Shown piece by piece: positions 1-5,985 of a DNA stretch of 32,470 nucleotides. Under the pieces are notes generated by a model, which was given only the letters and a program-made list of their open reading frames with translations, was not told the origin of the DNA and ran no database searches. Position 1 is the stretch's first letter. Each line of letters opens with the position of its first letter. Both the position numbers and the translations under genes were made by a program. The DNA comes from Actinomadura formosensis NBRC 14204 (lineage in GTDB: Bacteria > Actinomycetota > Actinomycetes > Streptosporangiales > Streptosporangiaceae), in assembly GCF_001552155.1 (NCBI RefSeq), contig NZ_BCQQ01000084.1, positions 1 to 32,470 on the forward strand. Reading direction: 5' to 3'.

Positions 1-516
1 GCCGCCAGCGGCACCCAGCTCGGCCGCGCGGCCGGCGCCGTCCGCGCCGCCGCCGAGTGCCCCGTCCGCACCATGGAGGCGCCCCTCGCCGCCGCCATCG
101 GCGCCGGCATCGGCGTCGGCGACCCGCGGCCCCGGCTCGTCCTCGACATCGGCGCCGGGATCGTCGAAGCGGCCGTCATCATGCGGGGACGCGTGCACTG
201 CGCACGAGCCATCCAGTACGTCCCCGAACGGCAGGCCGGGCACACCCTCCCCCGGCTGCCCGACTACGTCCGGGAACGGCTCGCCGCGAACGTCCACCAC
301 CTGCTGGCCGACCTGCCCGCCCCGCTGCGCCGCACCGCCCGCGACGGCGGCCTCCTGCTCACCGGCGGCGGCGCCCGGCTGCCGTCCCTGCCCGGACGGC
401 TCACCGCCGAGATCTCCCTCTCGATCACGATCGCCCCCGACCCGGCCCGCGCCACCATCCGCGGCCTCGCCCACGCCTGCCGCTCCCCCGACACCTGGCG
501 CCTCACCCATCCCTGA
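1..516 (+). CDS. MreB-like actin-fold protein, 3' part only
   Basis: The reading frame is open from base 1 to a TGA at 514-516, so the start lies outside the window. About 171 C-terminal residues are visible. They match subdomains IB-IIA of bacterial actins of the MreB/Mbl type: an EAPLAAAIGAG segment (MreB has EEPMAAAIGAG), then the phosphate-2 loop LVLDIGAG, then the adenosine-binding TGGGARLPSL. Actins of this family polymerise on ATP and organise cell-wall synthesis at the membrane. Compared with MreB, the DIGGG loop is DIGAG and the segment after it is short and arginine-rich, so this may be a divergent paralogue and not the main MreB. The family call is secure; the exact role is not. 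The gene stops just before a separate promoter at 524. Confidence 0.75.
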   Translation, partial: AASGTQLGRAAGAVRAAAECPVRTMEAPLAAAIGAGIGVGDPRPRLVLDIGAGIVEAAVIMRGRVHCARAIQYVPERQAGHTLPRLPDYVRERLAANVHHLLADLPAPLRRTARDGGLLLTGGGARLPSLPGRLTAEISLSITIAPDPARATIRGLAHACRSPDTWRLTHP

Positions 517-523
517 CCCGCGC

Positions 524-529
524 TACGAT
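524..529 (+). promoter_or_regulatory. -10 box TACGAT of a leaderless transcript
   Basis: TACGAT fits the actinobacterial TANNNT -10 consensus and ends 6 nt before the GTG of a seven-codon ORF at 536. That is the spacing expected when transcription starts on the start codon. No good -35 hexamer is seen. Confidence 0.5.
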
Positions 530-535
530 CACCCC

Positions 536-559
536 GTGCAGTTCCTCGTCTGTGCGTAG
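536..559 (+). CDS. Putative leader peptide (MQFLVCA)
   Basis: GTG CAG TTC CTC GTC TGT GCG TAG encodes a seven-residue peptide immediately after the -10 box. It lies 87 bp upstream of the MFS-methyltransferase gene and just before two stem-loops. This layout is typical of ribosome-mediated attenuation ahead of drug-efflux or resistance genes. The ORF is too short for coding statistics, so the call rests on the promoter spacing and the downstream hairpins. Confidence 0.4.
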   Translation: MQFLVCA

Positions 560-567
560 GACGCCCC

Positions 568-630
568 GCCGCCGCAGAACGCCGCGGCGGCCTCCGGCGT
601 CCCCGTGAACCGCCCCTCAACGGGCTTCTT
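568..630 (+). promoter_or_regulatory. Two stem-loops in the MFS leader, possible attenuator
   Basis: Stem 1 is GCCGCCGC (568-575) pairing perfectly with GCGGCGGC (584-591) across an 8-nt loop. Stem 2 is CCCGT (602-606) with ACGGG (620-624), followed by CTTCTT at 625-630. The second resembles a weak intrinsic terminator placed right before the ribosome binding site TGAGGA (632-637) of the next gene. Confidence 0.4.
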
Positions 631-645
631 CTGAGGAACACTCTC

Positions 646-2475
646 GTGACACCGTCGTACGCGGCCGTGCTGCGCGCACCGCACGCCCTCCGCACCTTCG
701 CCCCCGCACTGCTGGGACGGCTGTCCTACGGGACGGTCTTCCTGTCGCTCACCCTGGCCCTCACCACCGCCACCGGCTCCTACGCCCGGGCCGGCGGCCT
801 CATGGCCCTGCTCGGCCTCACCGTCTCCGTCCTGTCACCGCTGCGCGCGGGGCTCATCGACCGGCACGGGCCCCGCCGCGCGCTGCCGCCGATGACCGCC
901 GCCTACGCGCTCAGCCTCGCCGGGCTGGCCGCCCTCACCTGGCGTCCCGGCGCGCCGCTCCCGATCCTGACCGCCCTGACGGCCACGGCCGGCGTCACCG
1001 CTCCCCCGCTGGGCGTGGTCATGCGCACGCTCTGGAACGTCCTCCTGCCGGACGGGCCGCTGCTCCGGCGCGCCTACAGCCTCGACACCGTCAGCGAAGA
1101 ACTCGTCTTCGTCACCGGGCCGCTCCTTGCCGGGCTGCTGGCCGCGGTCGCCGTCCCGTCCCTCGGGATCGCGCTCAGCGCGGTCCTGGCGGCCGCCGGA
1201 ACCGCCGGGCTGATCGCCTCCCCGGTGCTGCGGCCGCGGCCGTCCGCACACTCCAGGGGACGGCGCGTGATCCCGCTCGCCCCGGCCGTCGCCGCCGCGG
1301 CCACCGGCGTCGTGCTCGGCTCGACCGGCCTGCTCGCCGTCGCGTTCACCCGGCATCACCACCAGCCCGCCGCGGTCGCCTGGGTGGAGGCCGCGCTCGG
1401 GGTCGGCAGCACCCTCGGCGGCCTCGCCCACGGCAGCCTGAGCCGTTCCCTTCCCGGGCGCGGCCGGCTCGCCGCGCTCCTCTGCCCGCTGGGCCTCGCC
1501 CTGGCCGCGGCGGGCCTCGCGCCGTCCACCCCCGCGCTGACCGCGATGGCGTGCGCCGCCGGGCTCTTCATCGGCCCGACGCTGACCACCGCCTACCTGC
1601 TGGCCGACGCGTCCGCACCGCCCGGCGCCCGCACCCGCGCGGCGGCCTGGGTGAACACCGCGCTGAACCTCGGCGCGGCCGGCGGGACGGCCGCCACCGG
1701 CGTGCTCCTGGACGTGCTGCCCCTGCCGCTCTGCTACGCCCTCGCCGCCGCCCCCGCCATCGCCGTCGCGGCACTGCTGCCTGCGTTGCCGGAACGGCAA
1801 CGCAATTCGCCTTCGGCCCTGGTCACGGCGCACCATCGGGGCATGGACGACTCCACCACCGACCAGGAATTCTGGGACGCCCGCTACGCCGAGCGCGACC
1901 ACATCTGGAGCGGCGACCCCAACGCCGTCCTCGTCCGCGAGGTCACCGGGCTGACACCGGGCACCGCCCTCGACCTCGGTTGCGGGGAGGGCGCCGACGC
2001 GATCTGGCTCGCGCGGCAGGGCTGGCGCGTCACCGCCACCGACATCTCCGGGGTCGCGCTCGACCGCGCGGCCCGCCACGCCGCCGCCGCGGGCGTCGCC
2101 GACCGCATCGACTTCCAGCGGCGCGACCTGGCCGCATCCTTCCCGGAGGGCTTGTTCGACCTGGTCTCCGCGCAGTTCCTGCACTCCCCCACGGCCATGC
2201 CCCGCGACCGGGTCCTGCGGGCCGCCGCCGCGGCCGTCGCGCCCGGCGGCGTCCTGCTCATCGTGGGCCACGCCGGGCCTCCGCCGTGGGATCCCGACTC
2301 CCATCCCGACGTGCACCTGCCCACCCCGGACGAGGTGCTGAAGTCGCTGGGCCTGCCGGACGGCGCATGGGAGGTGCTGCTCAGCGACGAGCACGAACGC
2401 CTCCAGACCGCCCCGGACGGGCGGACGATGACCCGCACCGACAACGCCCTCAAGCTCCGGCGCCCGCCGGCCTGA
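646..2475 (+). CDS. MFS transporter fused in frame to a SAM-dependent methyltransferase
   Basis: GTG start at 646, supported by TGAGGA 8 nt upstream; 609 aa. Residues about 1-382 are a major-facilitator transporter with about 12 hydrophobic segments and the loop-2/3 motif RAGLIDRHGPRRAL. Residues 400-609 are a complete class I methyltransferase with motif I ALDLGCGEGAD and the acidic motif II TATDIS. They begin at an internal Met (1843) followed by QEFWDARYAER, a usual N-terminus for stand-alone enzymes of this kind. No stop codon separates the two, and the linker (383-399) has no domain character. A 10-bp perfect hairpin lies at the junction DNA, which suggests two genes joined by loss of a stop. 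The substrates of both halves are unknown. An efflux pump with a modifying enzyme would fit drug or metalloid detoxification, but that is inference. Confidence 0.8.
   Translation: MTPSYAAVLRAPHALRTFAPALLGRLSYGTVFLSLTLALTTATGSYARAGGLMALLGLTVSVLSPLRAGLIDRHGPRRALPPMTAAYALSLAGLAALTWRPGAPLPILTALTATAGVTAPPLGVVMRTLWNVLLPDGPLLRRAYSLDTVSEELVFVTGPLLAGLLAAVAVPSLGIALSAVLAAAGTAGLIASPVLRPRPSAHSRGRRVIPLAPAVAAAATGVVLGSTGLLAVAFTRHHHQPAAVAWVEAALGVGSTLGGLAHGSLSRSLPGRGRLAALLCPLGLALAAAGLAPSTPALTAMACAAGLFIGPTLTTAYLLADASAPPGARTRAAAWVNTALNLGAAGGTAATGVLLDVLPLPLCYALAAAPAIAVAALLPALPERQRNSPSALVTAHHRGMDDSTTDQEFWDARYAERDHIWSGDPNAVLVREVTGLTPGTALDLGCGEGADAIWLARQGWRVTATDISGVALDRAARHAAAAGVADRIDFQRRDLAASFPEGLFDLVSAQFLHSPTAMPRDRVLRAAAAAVAPGGVLLIVGHAGPPPWDPDSHPDVHLPTPDEVLKSLGLPDGAWEVLLSDEHERLQTAPDGRTMTRTDNALKLRRPPA
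1782..1804 (+). terminator. Terminator-like hairpin inside the MFS-methyltransferase junction
   Basis: TGCGTTGCCG (1782-1791), loop GAA, CGGCAACGCA (1795-1804) form a perfect 10-bp stem. It sits between the last transporter helix and the methyltransferase start (1843). There is no clear T-run after it, so termination is possible but unproven. Confidence 0.4.
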
Positions 2476-2478
2476 CGC

Positions 2479-2700
2479 TCAGTGGCGGGCCGCCCGCTCC
2501 ATCAGGGCGGTGAACTCCTCCAGGGAGATCTTGCCGTCCCGGTTGGCGTCGGCGGCCACGACCACCTCCACCGCGCGGGTGCCGGTGATGTCCTGGCCGA
2601 GCCTGCCCATCAGGTTCTTCAGCTCGCCGGTGGAGATGTAGCCGTCACCGTCCACGTCTACGAGCTCGAACGTCGCTCGGTAGTCGTCCATGTCCGCCAT
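2479..2700 (-). CDS. Small EF-hand calcium-binding protein
   Basis: 73 aa from ATG at 2700; an AAGGAG ribosome binding site lies 9 nt upstream (2710-2715). Two canonical EF-hand loops are visible: DVDGDGYISTGE (residues 15-26) and DANRDGKISLEE (51-62), each with Asp/Asn at positions 1, 3 and 5, Gly at 6 and Glu at 12. The protein is therefore a single calmodulin-like lobe with little else. Streptomyces has small proteins of this sort (the Cab family) thought to buffer or sense calcium. It has no signal peptide, so it is cytoplasmic. It converges on the MFS-methyltransferase gene with a 3-bp gap. Longer in-frame starts exist upstream but lack both family similarity and a ribosome site. Confidence 0.9.
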   Translation of the reverse strand: MADMDDYRATFELVDVDGDGYISTGELKNLMGRLGQDITGTRAVEVVVAADANRDGKISLEEFTALMERAARH

Positions 2701-2735
2701 GTGCGTGTGCTCCTTCGCTGATCGATCGCGGGGCG

Positions 2736-2764
2736 ACGGTAGCACCACGACCCGGCCCTTTACA
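2736..2764 (-). promoter_or_regulatory. Possible promoter of the EF-hand gene
   Basis: On the minus strand TGTAAA (2764-2759) and TACCGT (2741-2736) are separated by 17 bp, which would start transcription about 30 nt before the ATG. The -35 match is only moderate. Confidence 0.35.
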
Positions 2765-2795
2765 CAGTAAGGTCGGTGTTGATCACAAGGTCCGC

Positions 2796-2801
2796 CATAA
2801 T
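2796..2801 (+). promoter_or_regulatory. -10 box CATAAT of the glycerophosphodiesterase gene
   Basis: CATAAT is followed by 7 nt (CGGACGG) and then GTG at 2809, the geometry of a leaderless transcript. This decides the start codon over an upstream in-frame alternative at 2776. Confidence 0.5.
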
Positions 2802-2808
2802 CGGACGG

Positions 2809-3621
2809 GTGCGTCGCCCGTACGAATTCCTCGACCACCCGGGGCCGATCCCCTTCGCCCACCGCGGCGGGGCGGCCGGCCTGCCCGAAAACTCGATGGT
2901 CGCGTTCCAGCGCGCCGTCGACCTCGGCTACCGCTACCTGGAGACCGACGCCCACGCCACCGCCGACGGCGTCGTCGTCGCCTTCCACGACCGCACCCTG
3001 GACCGCGTCACCGACCGCACGGGCGCCATCTCCCGCCTCCCCTACACCGAGGTCGCCAAAGCCCGCATCGGCGGCACCGAGCCCGTCCCCCGGCTGGAGG
3101 ACGTCCTCGGCTCCTTCCCCGACGCGCGCGTCAACATCGACCTGAAGGACGCCCCCGTCATCGGCCCGCTCGCCGCGACGCTGCACCGCACCAACGCCTG
3201 GGACCGGGTGTGCATCACCTCGTTCTCCACCCGCCGCCTGGCCCAGATGCGCGCCCGCCTCCCCCTGTTCACCGACCACGACGTGTGCATGGCACTCGGC
3301 CCGCGCGGCCTGATGGCGCTGCGCGCCATCTCCTACGGCGGCCCCGCCGCCAAGCTCGTCCGGCTCGCCGCCACCGGCGTCGCCTGCGCGCAGGTCCCCT
3401 ACGGCCTCGGCCCCGTCCCCTTCGTCACCGAGTCGTTCATCGCCCAGGCACACCGCCTCGGCCTGCAGGTCCACGCCTGGACGGTCAACGACCCCGCCGC
3501 CATGGAACGTCTCCTGGACCTCGGCATCGACGGCATCATGACCGACGATCTCCTCACCCTGCGCCGCATCATGAGGTCCCGTGACCTCTGGCACGCCCCC
3601 CGCCCCGCCCCCACCTCCTGA
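2809..3621 (+). CDS. Glycerophosphodiester phosphodiesterase (GDPD family)
   Basis: 270 aa from the leaderless GTG at 2809. Enzymes of this TIM-barrel family hydrolyse glycerophosphodiesters to glycerol-3-phosphate and an alcohol. The family signature is intact: AHRGG (His18, Arg19), then PENS, ETDAHAT (Glu45, Asp47) for the metal, and FHD (His60) as the second catalytic histidine. Near the C-terminus, VHAWTVND and GIDGIMTDD match the usual closing barrel strands. There is no signal peptide, so it is probably cytoplasmic. The length is normal for a bacterial GDPD. Its direct neighbours are unrelated, so it is probably monocistronic. Confidence 0.92.
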   Translation: MRRPYEFLDHPGPIPFAHRGGAAGLPENSMVAFQRAVDLGYRYLETDAHATADGVVVAFHDRTLDRVTDRTGAISRLPYTEVAKARIGGTEPVPRLEDVLGSFPDARVNIDLKDAPVIGPLAATLHRTNAWDRVCITSFSTRRLAQMRARLPLFTDHDVCMALGPRGLMALRAISYGGPAAKLVRLAATGVACAQVPYGLGPVPFVTESFIAQAHRLGLQVHAWTVNDPAAMERLLDLGIDGIMTDDLLTLRRIMRSRDLWHAPRPAPTS

Positions 3622-3624
3622 CGA

Positions 3625-3717
3625 TCATCGCGCCGCATCCGCCCGCAACTCCGCGACCCCGGCGAACAGCAGCGCCCGGATCCCCGGCGACCGCGCCGAG
3701 GCCTCCGAGCCGCTCAC
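3625..3717 (-). pseudogene. Short GC3-rich open frame after the antitoxin gene, possible gene remnant
   Basis: A 30-codon frame (GTG 3717 to TGA 3625) lies directly behind the Phd-type antitoxin on the same strand. It encodes a segment containing GIRALLFAGVAEL and its third codon positions are almost all G or C, as in real genes here. No ribosome binding site or family match is recognised. It could be the tail of a deleted toxin gene, a tiny real gene, or chance. Confidence 0.2.
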
Positions 3718-3746
3718 CGAGATCCGGCGGCGACGCGAATCACAGG

Positions 3747-4055
3747 TCAGCGGTTGAAGCCCGGCGGGCGGTACTCGGCCGCGATGCGCATCGGCGGCTG
3801 CGGCTGCGGGCGTTCCCCGGGCCGGGACGGCTGTCCCGGCGGGACCGTCCCGCCGACCTGGAGGTCGAGGCGCTGGGCGCGGACCGCCTCCAGGAGTTCC
3901 AGATCCTCCGGGGTGACCAGGGCGGCCATCACCTTGCCGCGCCGCGTGAGCTTGACGGGCTCGCCGGTGTAGGCGACCCGGTTCACCAGATCCGCGAACT
4001 GGGCACGTGCTTCGGTTACCGGAACATCCACGTGATTCATCGTATAGCGAAACAT
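3747..4055 (-). CDS. Phd/YefM-family antitoxin, apparently orphan
   Basis: 102 aa from ATG at 4055, chosen because AAGGGGAG lies 5 nt upstream (4061-4068); the internal ATG at 4040 has no such site. The N-terminal segment MNHVDVPVTEARAQFADLVN, then GEPVKLTRRGKVMAALV, is the Phd/YefM DNA-binding fold. This fold normally represses its own promoter and neutralises a Doc, RelE or similar toxin. The C-terminal 35 residues are proline-rich, with no clear toxin-wrapping helix. No toxin gene follows: only 125 bp separate it from the convergent GDPD gene. It may therefore act as a stand-alone regulator, perhaps of itself and the divergent clpP genes, with which it shares an 87-bp promoter region. Confidence 0.85.
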   Translation of the reverse strand: MFRYTMNHVDVPVTEARAQFADLVNRVAYTGEPVKLTRRGKVMAALVTPEDLELLEAVRAQRLDLQVGGTVPPGQPSRPGERPQPQPPMRIAAEYRPPGFNR

Positions 4056-4090
4056 CCGATCTCCCCTTGGCCCGGCTTCTCGCTCAGCAA

Positions 4091-4123
4091 TACGCTCCTA
4101 CGTACAGAGCGTACGAAATGTAC
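4091..4123. promoter_or_regulatory. Operator-like repeats between antitoxin and clpP genes
   Basis: GTAC occurs at 4102, 4111 and 4120, exactly 9 bp apart. CGTAC (4101-4105) and GTACG (4111-4115) form a perfect dyad. A second dyad, TACGCTC (4091-4097) with GAGCGTA (4107-4113), overlaps it. The region lies between two divergent genes, so a regulator (the Phd-type protein or a clp regulator) could bind here. It does not match the ClgR or PopR sites as I remember them. Confidence 0.45.
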
Positions 4124-4142
4124 AGATGATCGAGGAGGGGTC

Positions 4143-4787
4143 GTGAGCGGCGAACCGAGGCGATGGGACGGCGAGCGGTGGGCGGAGACGTTCGTGGGGA
4201 GGTCGCGGGCCGGCGTGGCGGAGGCGCCGCAGCTCGCGGACGCGCATTTGTTCGAGCGGCTGCTGGCGCAGCGGATCGTGTTCCTCGGCAGCGAGATCGA
4301 CGACCGGGTCGCCAACCGGATCAACGCGCAGCTTCTACTGCTCGCCGCGCGGGACTCCAAACGCGACATCACGATCTACATCAACTCGCCCGGCGGGGTC
4401 GTGGACGCGGGGATGGCGATCTACGACATGATGCAGTTCGTCCCGAACGATGTGTCCACGGTCGCAATGGGTATGGCGGCGTCCATGGGGCAGACGCTGC
4501 TGTGCGCGGGGACGCGGGGCAAGCGGTACGCGCTGCGGCACGCGCGGGTGATGATGCACCAGCCGCACGGCGGGATCGGCGGCACCGCCTCCGACATCAG
4601 GATCCAGGCCGAGCAGTCGCTCTACCTCAAGCGGACGCTCGCGGAGCGGACGGCGTTCCACACCGGGCAGCCGCTGGAACAGATCGAGGCCGACGGAGAC
4701 CGGGACGCGTGGTTCACCGCGGAGGAGGCCCGCGACTACGGTTTCGTCGACCATGTCATCGACAACACCGACCGGGTGGGCACATGA
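4143..4787 (+). CDS. clpP: ATP-dependent Clp protease proteolytic subunit (first of pair)
   Basis: 214 aa from GTG at 4143; a strong GAGGAGGGG site lies at 4132-4140. ClpP forms heptameric rings that degrade proteins delivered by ClpX or ClpC. The catalytic triad is complete: Ser114 in GMAASMG, His139 in MMHQPHGG, and Asp188 in the DRDAWFTA segment, with the standard 25- and 49-residue spacings. The oligomerisation segment YINSPGGVV is present. Its stop overlaps the ATG of a second clpP by 4 bp, so the two are co-translated. This resembles the clpP3-clpP4 or clpP1-clpP2 bicistrons of Streptomyces; which pair it corresponds to cannot be settled here. Confidence 0.93.
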   Translation: MSGEPRRWDGERWAETFVGRSRAGVAEAPQLADAHLFERLLAQRIVFLGSEIDDRVANRINAQLLLLAARDSKRDITIYINSPGGVVDAGMAIYDMMQFVPNDVSTVAMGMAASMGQTLLCAGTRGKRYALRHARVMMHQPHGGIGGTASDIRIQAEQSLYLKRTLAERTAFHTGQPLEQIEADGDRDAWFTAEEARDYGFVDHVIDNTDRVGT

Positions 4788-5389
4788 CACGGGCGGAACG
4801 GCGGTACCTCGTCCCCGAGTACGAGGAGCGGACGAGCCACGGCCGCAAGGACACCAATCCCTACAACAGGCTCTTCGAGGACCGCATCATCTTCCTCGGG
4901 GCGCCGGTGGACGACACCAGCGCCAACGACGTCACCGCGCAGATGCTGACGCTGGAGGGCATGGACCCCGACCGGCCCATCGCCCTGTACATCAACTCGC
5001 CGGGCGGGTCGCTGACGGCGATGCTGGCGATCTGCGACACGATGCGCTACGTCCGGCCCGAGATCGAGACGACATGCGTCGGGCAGGCCGGATCGGCGGC
5101 GGCGATCCTGCTGGCGGCGGGCTCACCGGGACGGCGGCAGGCGCTGCGCGGCGCGCGGATCCTGCTGCACGAGCCGGCGATCGAGGTGTCCCGCGGCTAC
5201 ACCACCGACCTGGACCTCCAGGCGCGGGAGGTGCTGCGGCTGCGCGAGCGGACCGAGGCGATCCTGGCGGAGGCGACCGGACGCGCCCCCGAGACCGTGC
5301 GCCGTGACCTGGACCGCGAGCGGTATTTCAGCGCCGGGGAGGCCAAGGACTACGGCCTGGTCGACGAGGTGCTCACCTCCCGCGTCTAG
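4784..5389 (+). CDS. clpP: ATP-dependent Clp protease proteolytic subunit (second of pair), Asp-to-Glu in triad
   Basis: 201 aa; the ATG at 4784 overlaps the previous stop (ATGA), giving translational coupling. The fold markers are present: YINSPGGSL, Ser104 in VGQAGSAAA, and His129 in LLHEPA. At the third triad position the usual D-x-D-R-D-x-F/W pattern reads DLDRERYFS, so Glu179 stands where Asp is expected, with one extra residue between His and this position. Mixed ClpP rings in actinobacteria tolerate one weakly active subunit, so this protein could be a structural or regulatory partner of the upstream subunit. The codon is clearly GAG. Confidence 0.9.
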   Translation: MTRAERRYLVPEYEERTSHGRKDTNPYNRLFEDRIIFLGAPVDDTSANDVTAQMLTLEGMDPDRPIALYINSPGGSLTAMLAICDTMRYVRPEIETTCVGQAGSAAAILLAAGSPGRRQALRGARILLHEPAIEVSRGYTTDLDLQAREVLRLRERTEAILAEATGRAPETVRRDLDRERYFSAGEAKDYGLVDEVLTSRV

Positions 5390-5436
5390 GGAGGGCCCGC
5401 CGATCTCCGGCCGGACGCGGGCGGCACCGGCCGGCA

Positions 5437-5451
5437 GTCCCGGGCCGGGAC
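5437..5451 (+). terminator. GC-rich dyad after the clpP operon
   Basis: GTCCCGG, one central base, CCGGGAC make a perfect dyad 48 bp after the second clpP stop. It lacks a T-tract and might be a terminator or chance in GC-rich DNA. Confidence 0.3.
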
Positions 5452-5507
5452 CCGGCCGCCCCCCGATCAGCGGGTATGGCGCCGGGGTTAGAACGCCGGA
5501 TGTTCGG

Positions 5508-5533
5508 GGAATCTTGTCACGGTATCCAGCGTT
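5508..5533 (+). promoter_or_regulatory. Sigma-R-type promoter of rbpA (GGAAT-N18-GTT)
   Basis: GGAAT at 5508-5512 and GTT at 5531-5533 are separated by exactly 18 bp, the consensus for the thiol-oxidative-stress sigma factor SigR/SigH. In Streptomyces coelicolor rbpA is a known SigR target, so sequence and precedent agree. Confidence 0.75.
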
Positions 5534-5574
5534 GGTCAGGGCAAGACCGCAAGCCGTCTGGGAGGCACGTGACG

Positions 5575-5919
5575 ATGGCCGAGCGCGCACTTCGCGGTAC
5601 CCGGCTCGGAGCGACGAGCTACGAGAACGATCGCAACACCGATCTGGCCCCTCGGCAAGAGGTGGACTACACCTGCACCAAAGGCCACCGGTTCACCGTG
5701 ACGCTCGCGGCCGAAGCCGAGGTGCCGATGACCTGGGAATGTCGCAACTGCGGCGCCACGGCCCTGCGAGTGGACGGGGAGCTGCCCCAGGCCAAGAAGG
5801 GTAAGCCGCCGCGAACCCACTGGGACATGCTCATGGAGCGCCGAACCGTCGAGGATCTGGAGGAGGTCCTCGCCGAGCGGCTGGAGATCCTGCGGGCGGG
5901 GCGCAGGAAGTCCGCGTGA
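5575..5919 (+). CDS. rbpA: RNA polymerase-binding protein RbpA
   Basis: 114 aa from ATG at 5575, 9 nt after GGAGG (5561-5565). RbpA binds the beta subunit and principal sigma factor, helps the promoter open, and influences rifampicin tolerance. The N-terminal RALRGTRLGATSYE, the zinc-binding region with Cys34, His38, Cys56 and Cys59 (CTKGH, CRNC), the basic linker KKGKPPRTHWDMLMERR, and the C-terminal sigma-interaction helix EDLEEVLAERLEILR are all present in the family order. The length matches actinomycete RbpA (about 110-125 aa). It is monocistronic, with its own stress promoter and a strong hairpin after it. Confidence 0.97.
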   Translation: MAERALRGTRLGATSYENDRNTDLAPRQEVDYTCTKGHRFTVTLAAEAEVPMTWECRNCGATALRVDGELPQAKKGKPPRTHWDMLMERRTVEDLEEVLAERLEILRAGRRKSA

Positions 5920-5940
5920 GCGACTGAGTTTCCGAAGGGC

Positions 5941-5972
5941 ACGGGCCCGTACCGGTGACGGTGCGGGCCCGT
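5941..5972. terminator. Long hairpin between convergent rbpA and response-regulator genes
   Basis: ACGGGCCCG (5941-5949) pairs perfectly with CGGGCCCGT (5964-5972). Inside it ACCG (5951-5954) pairs with CGGT (5959-5962) around GTGA, with a T-G wobble between, giving about 14 bp. It lies 21 bp after rbpA and 13 bp after the opposing gene, so it could stop transcription from both sides. Confidence 0.75.
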
Positions 5973-5985
5973 CCCATGTCCGCGG

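Noticed and set aside
835..2394. Long minus-strand open frame opposite the MFS-methyltransferase gene, and similar long frames opposite other genes
   Set aside because: In very GC-rich DNA the opposite strand of a real gene often stays open. The translations are low-complexity Gly/Arg/Ala and show no family motifs.
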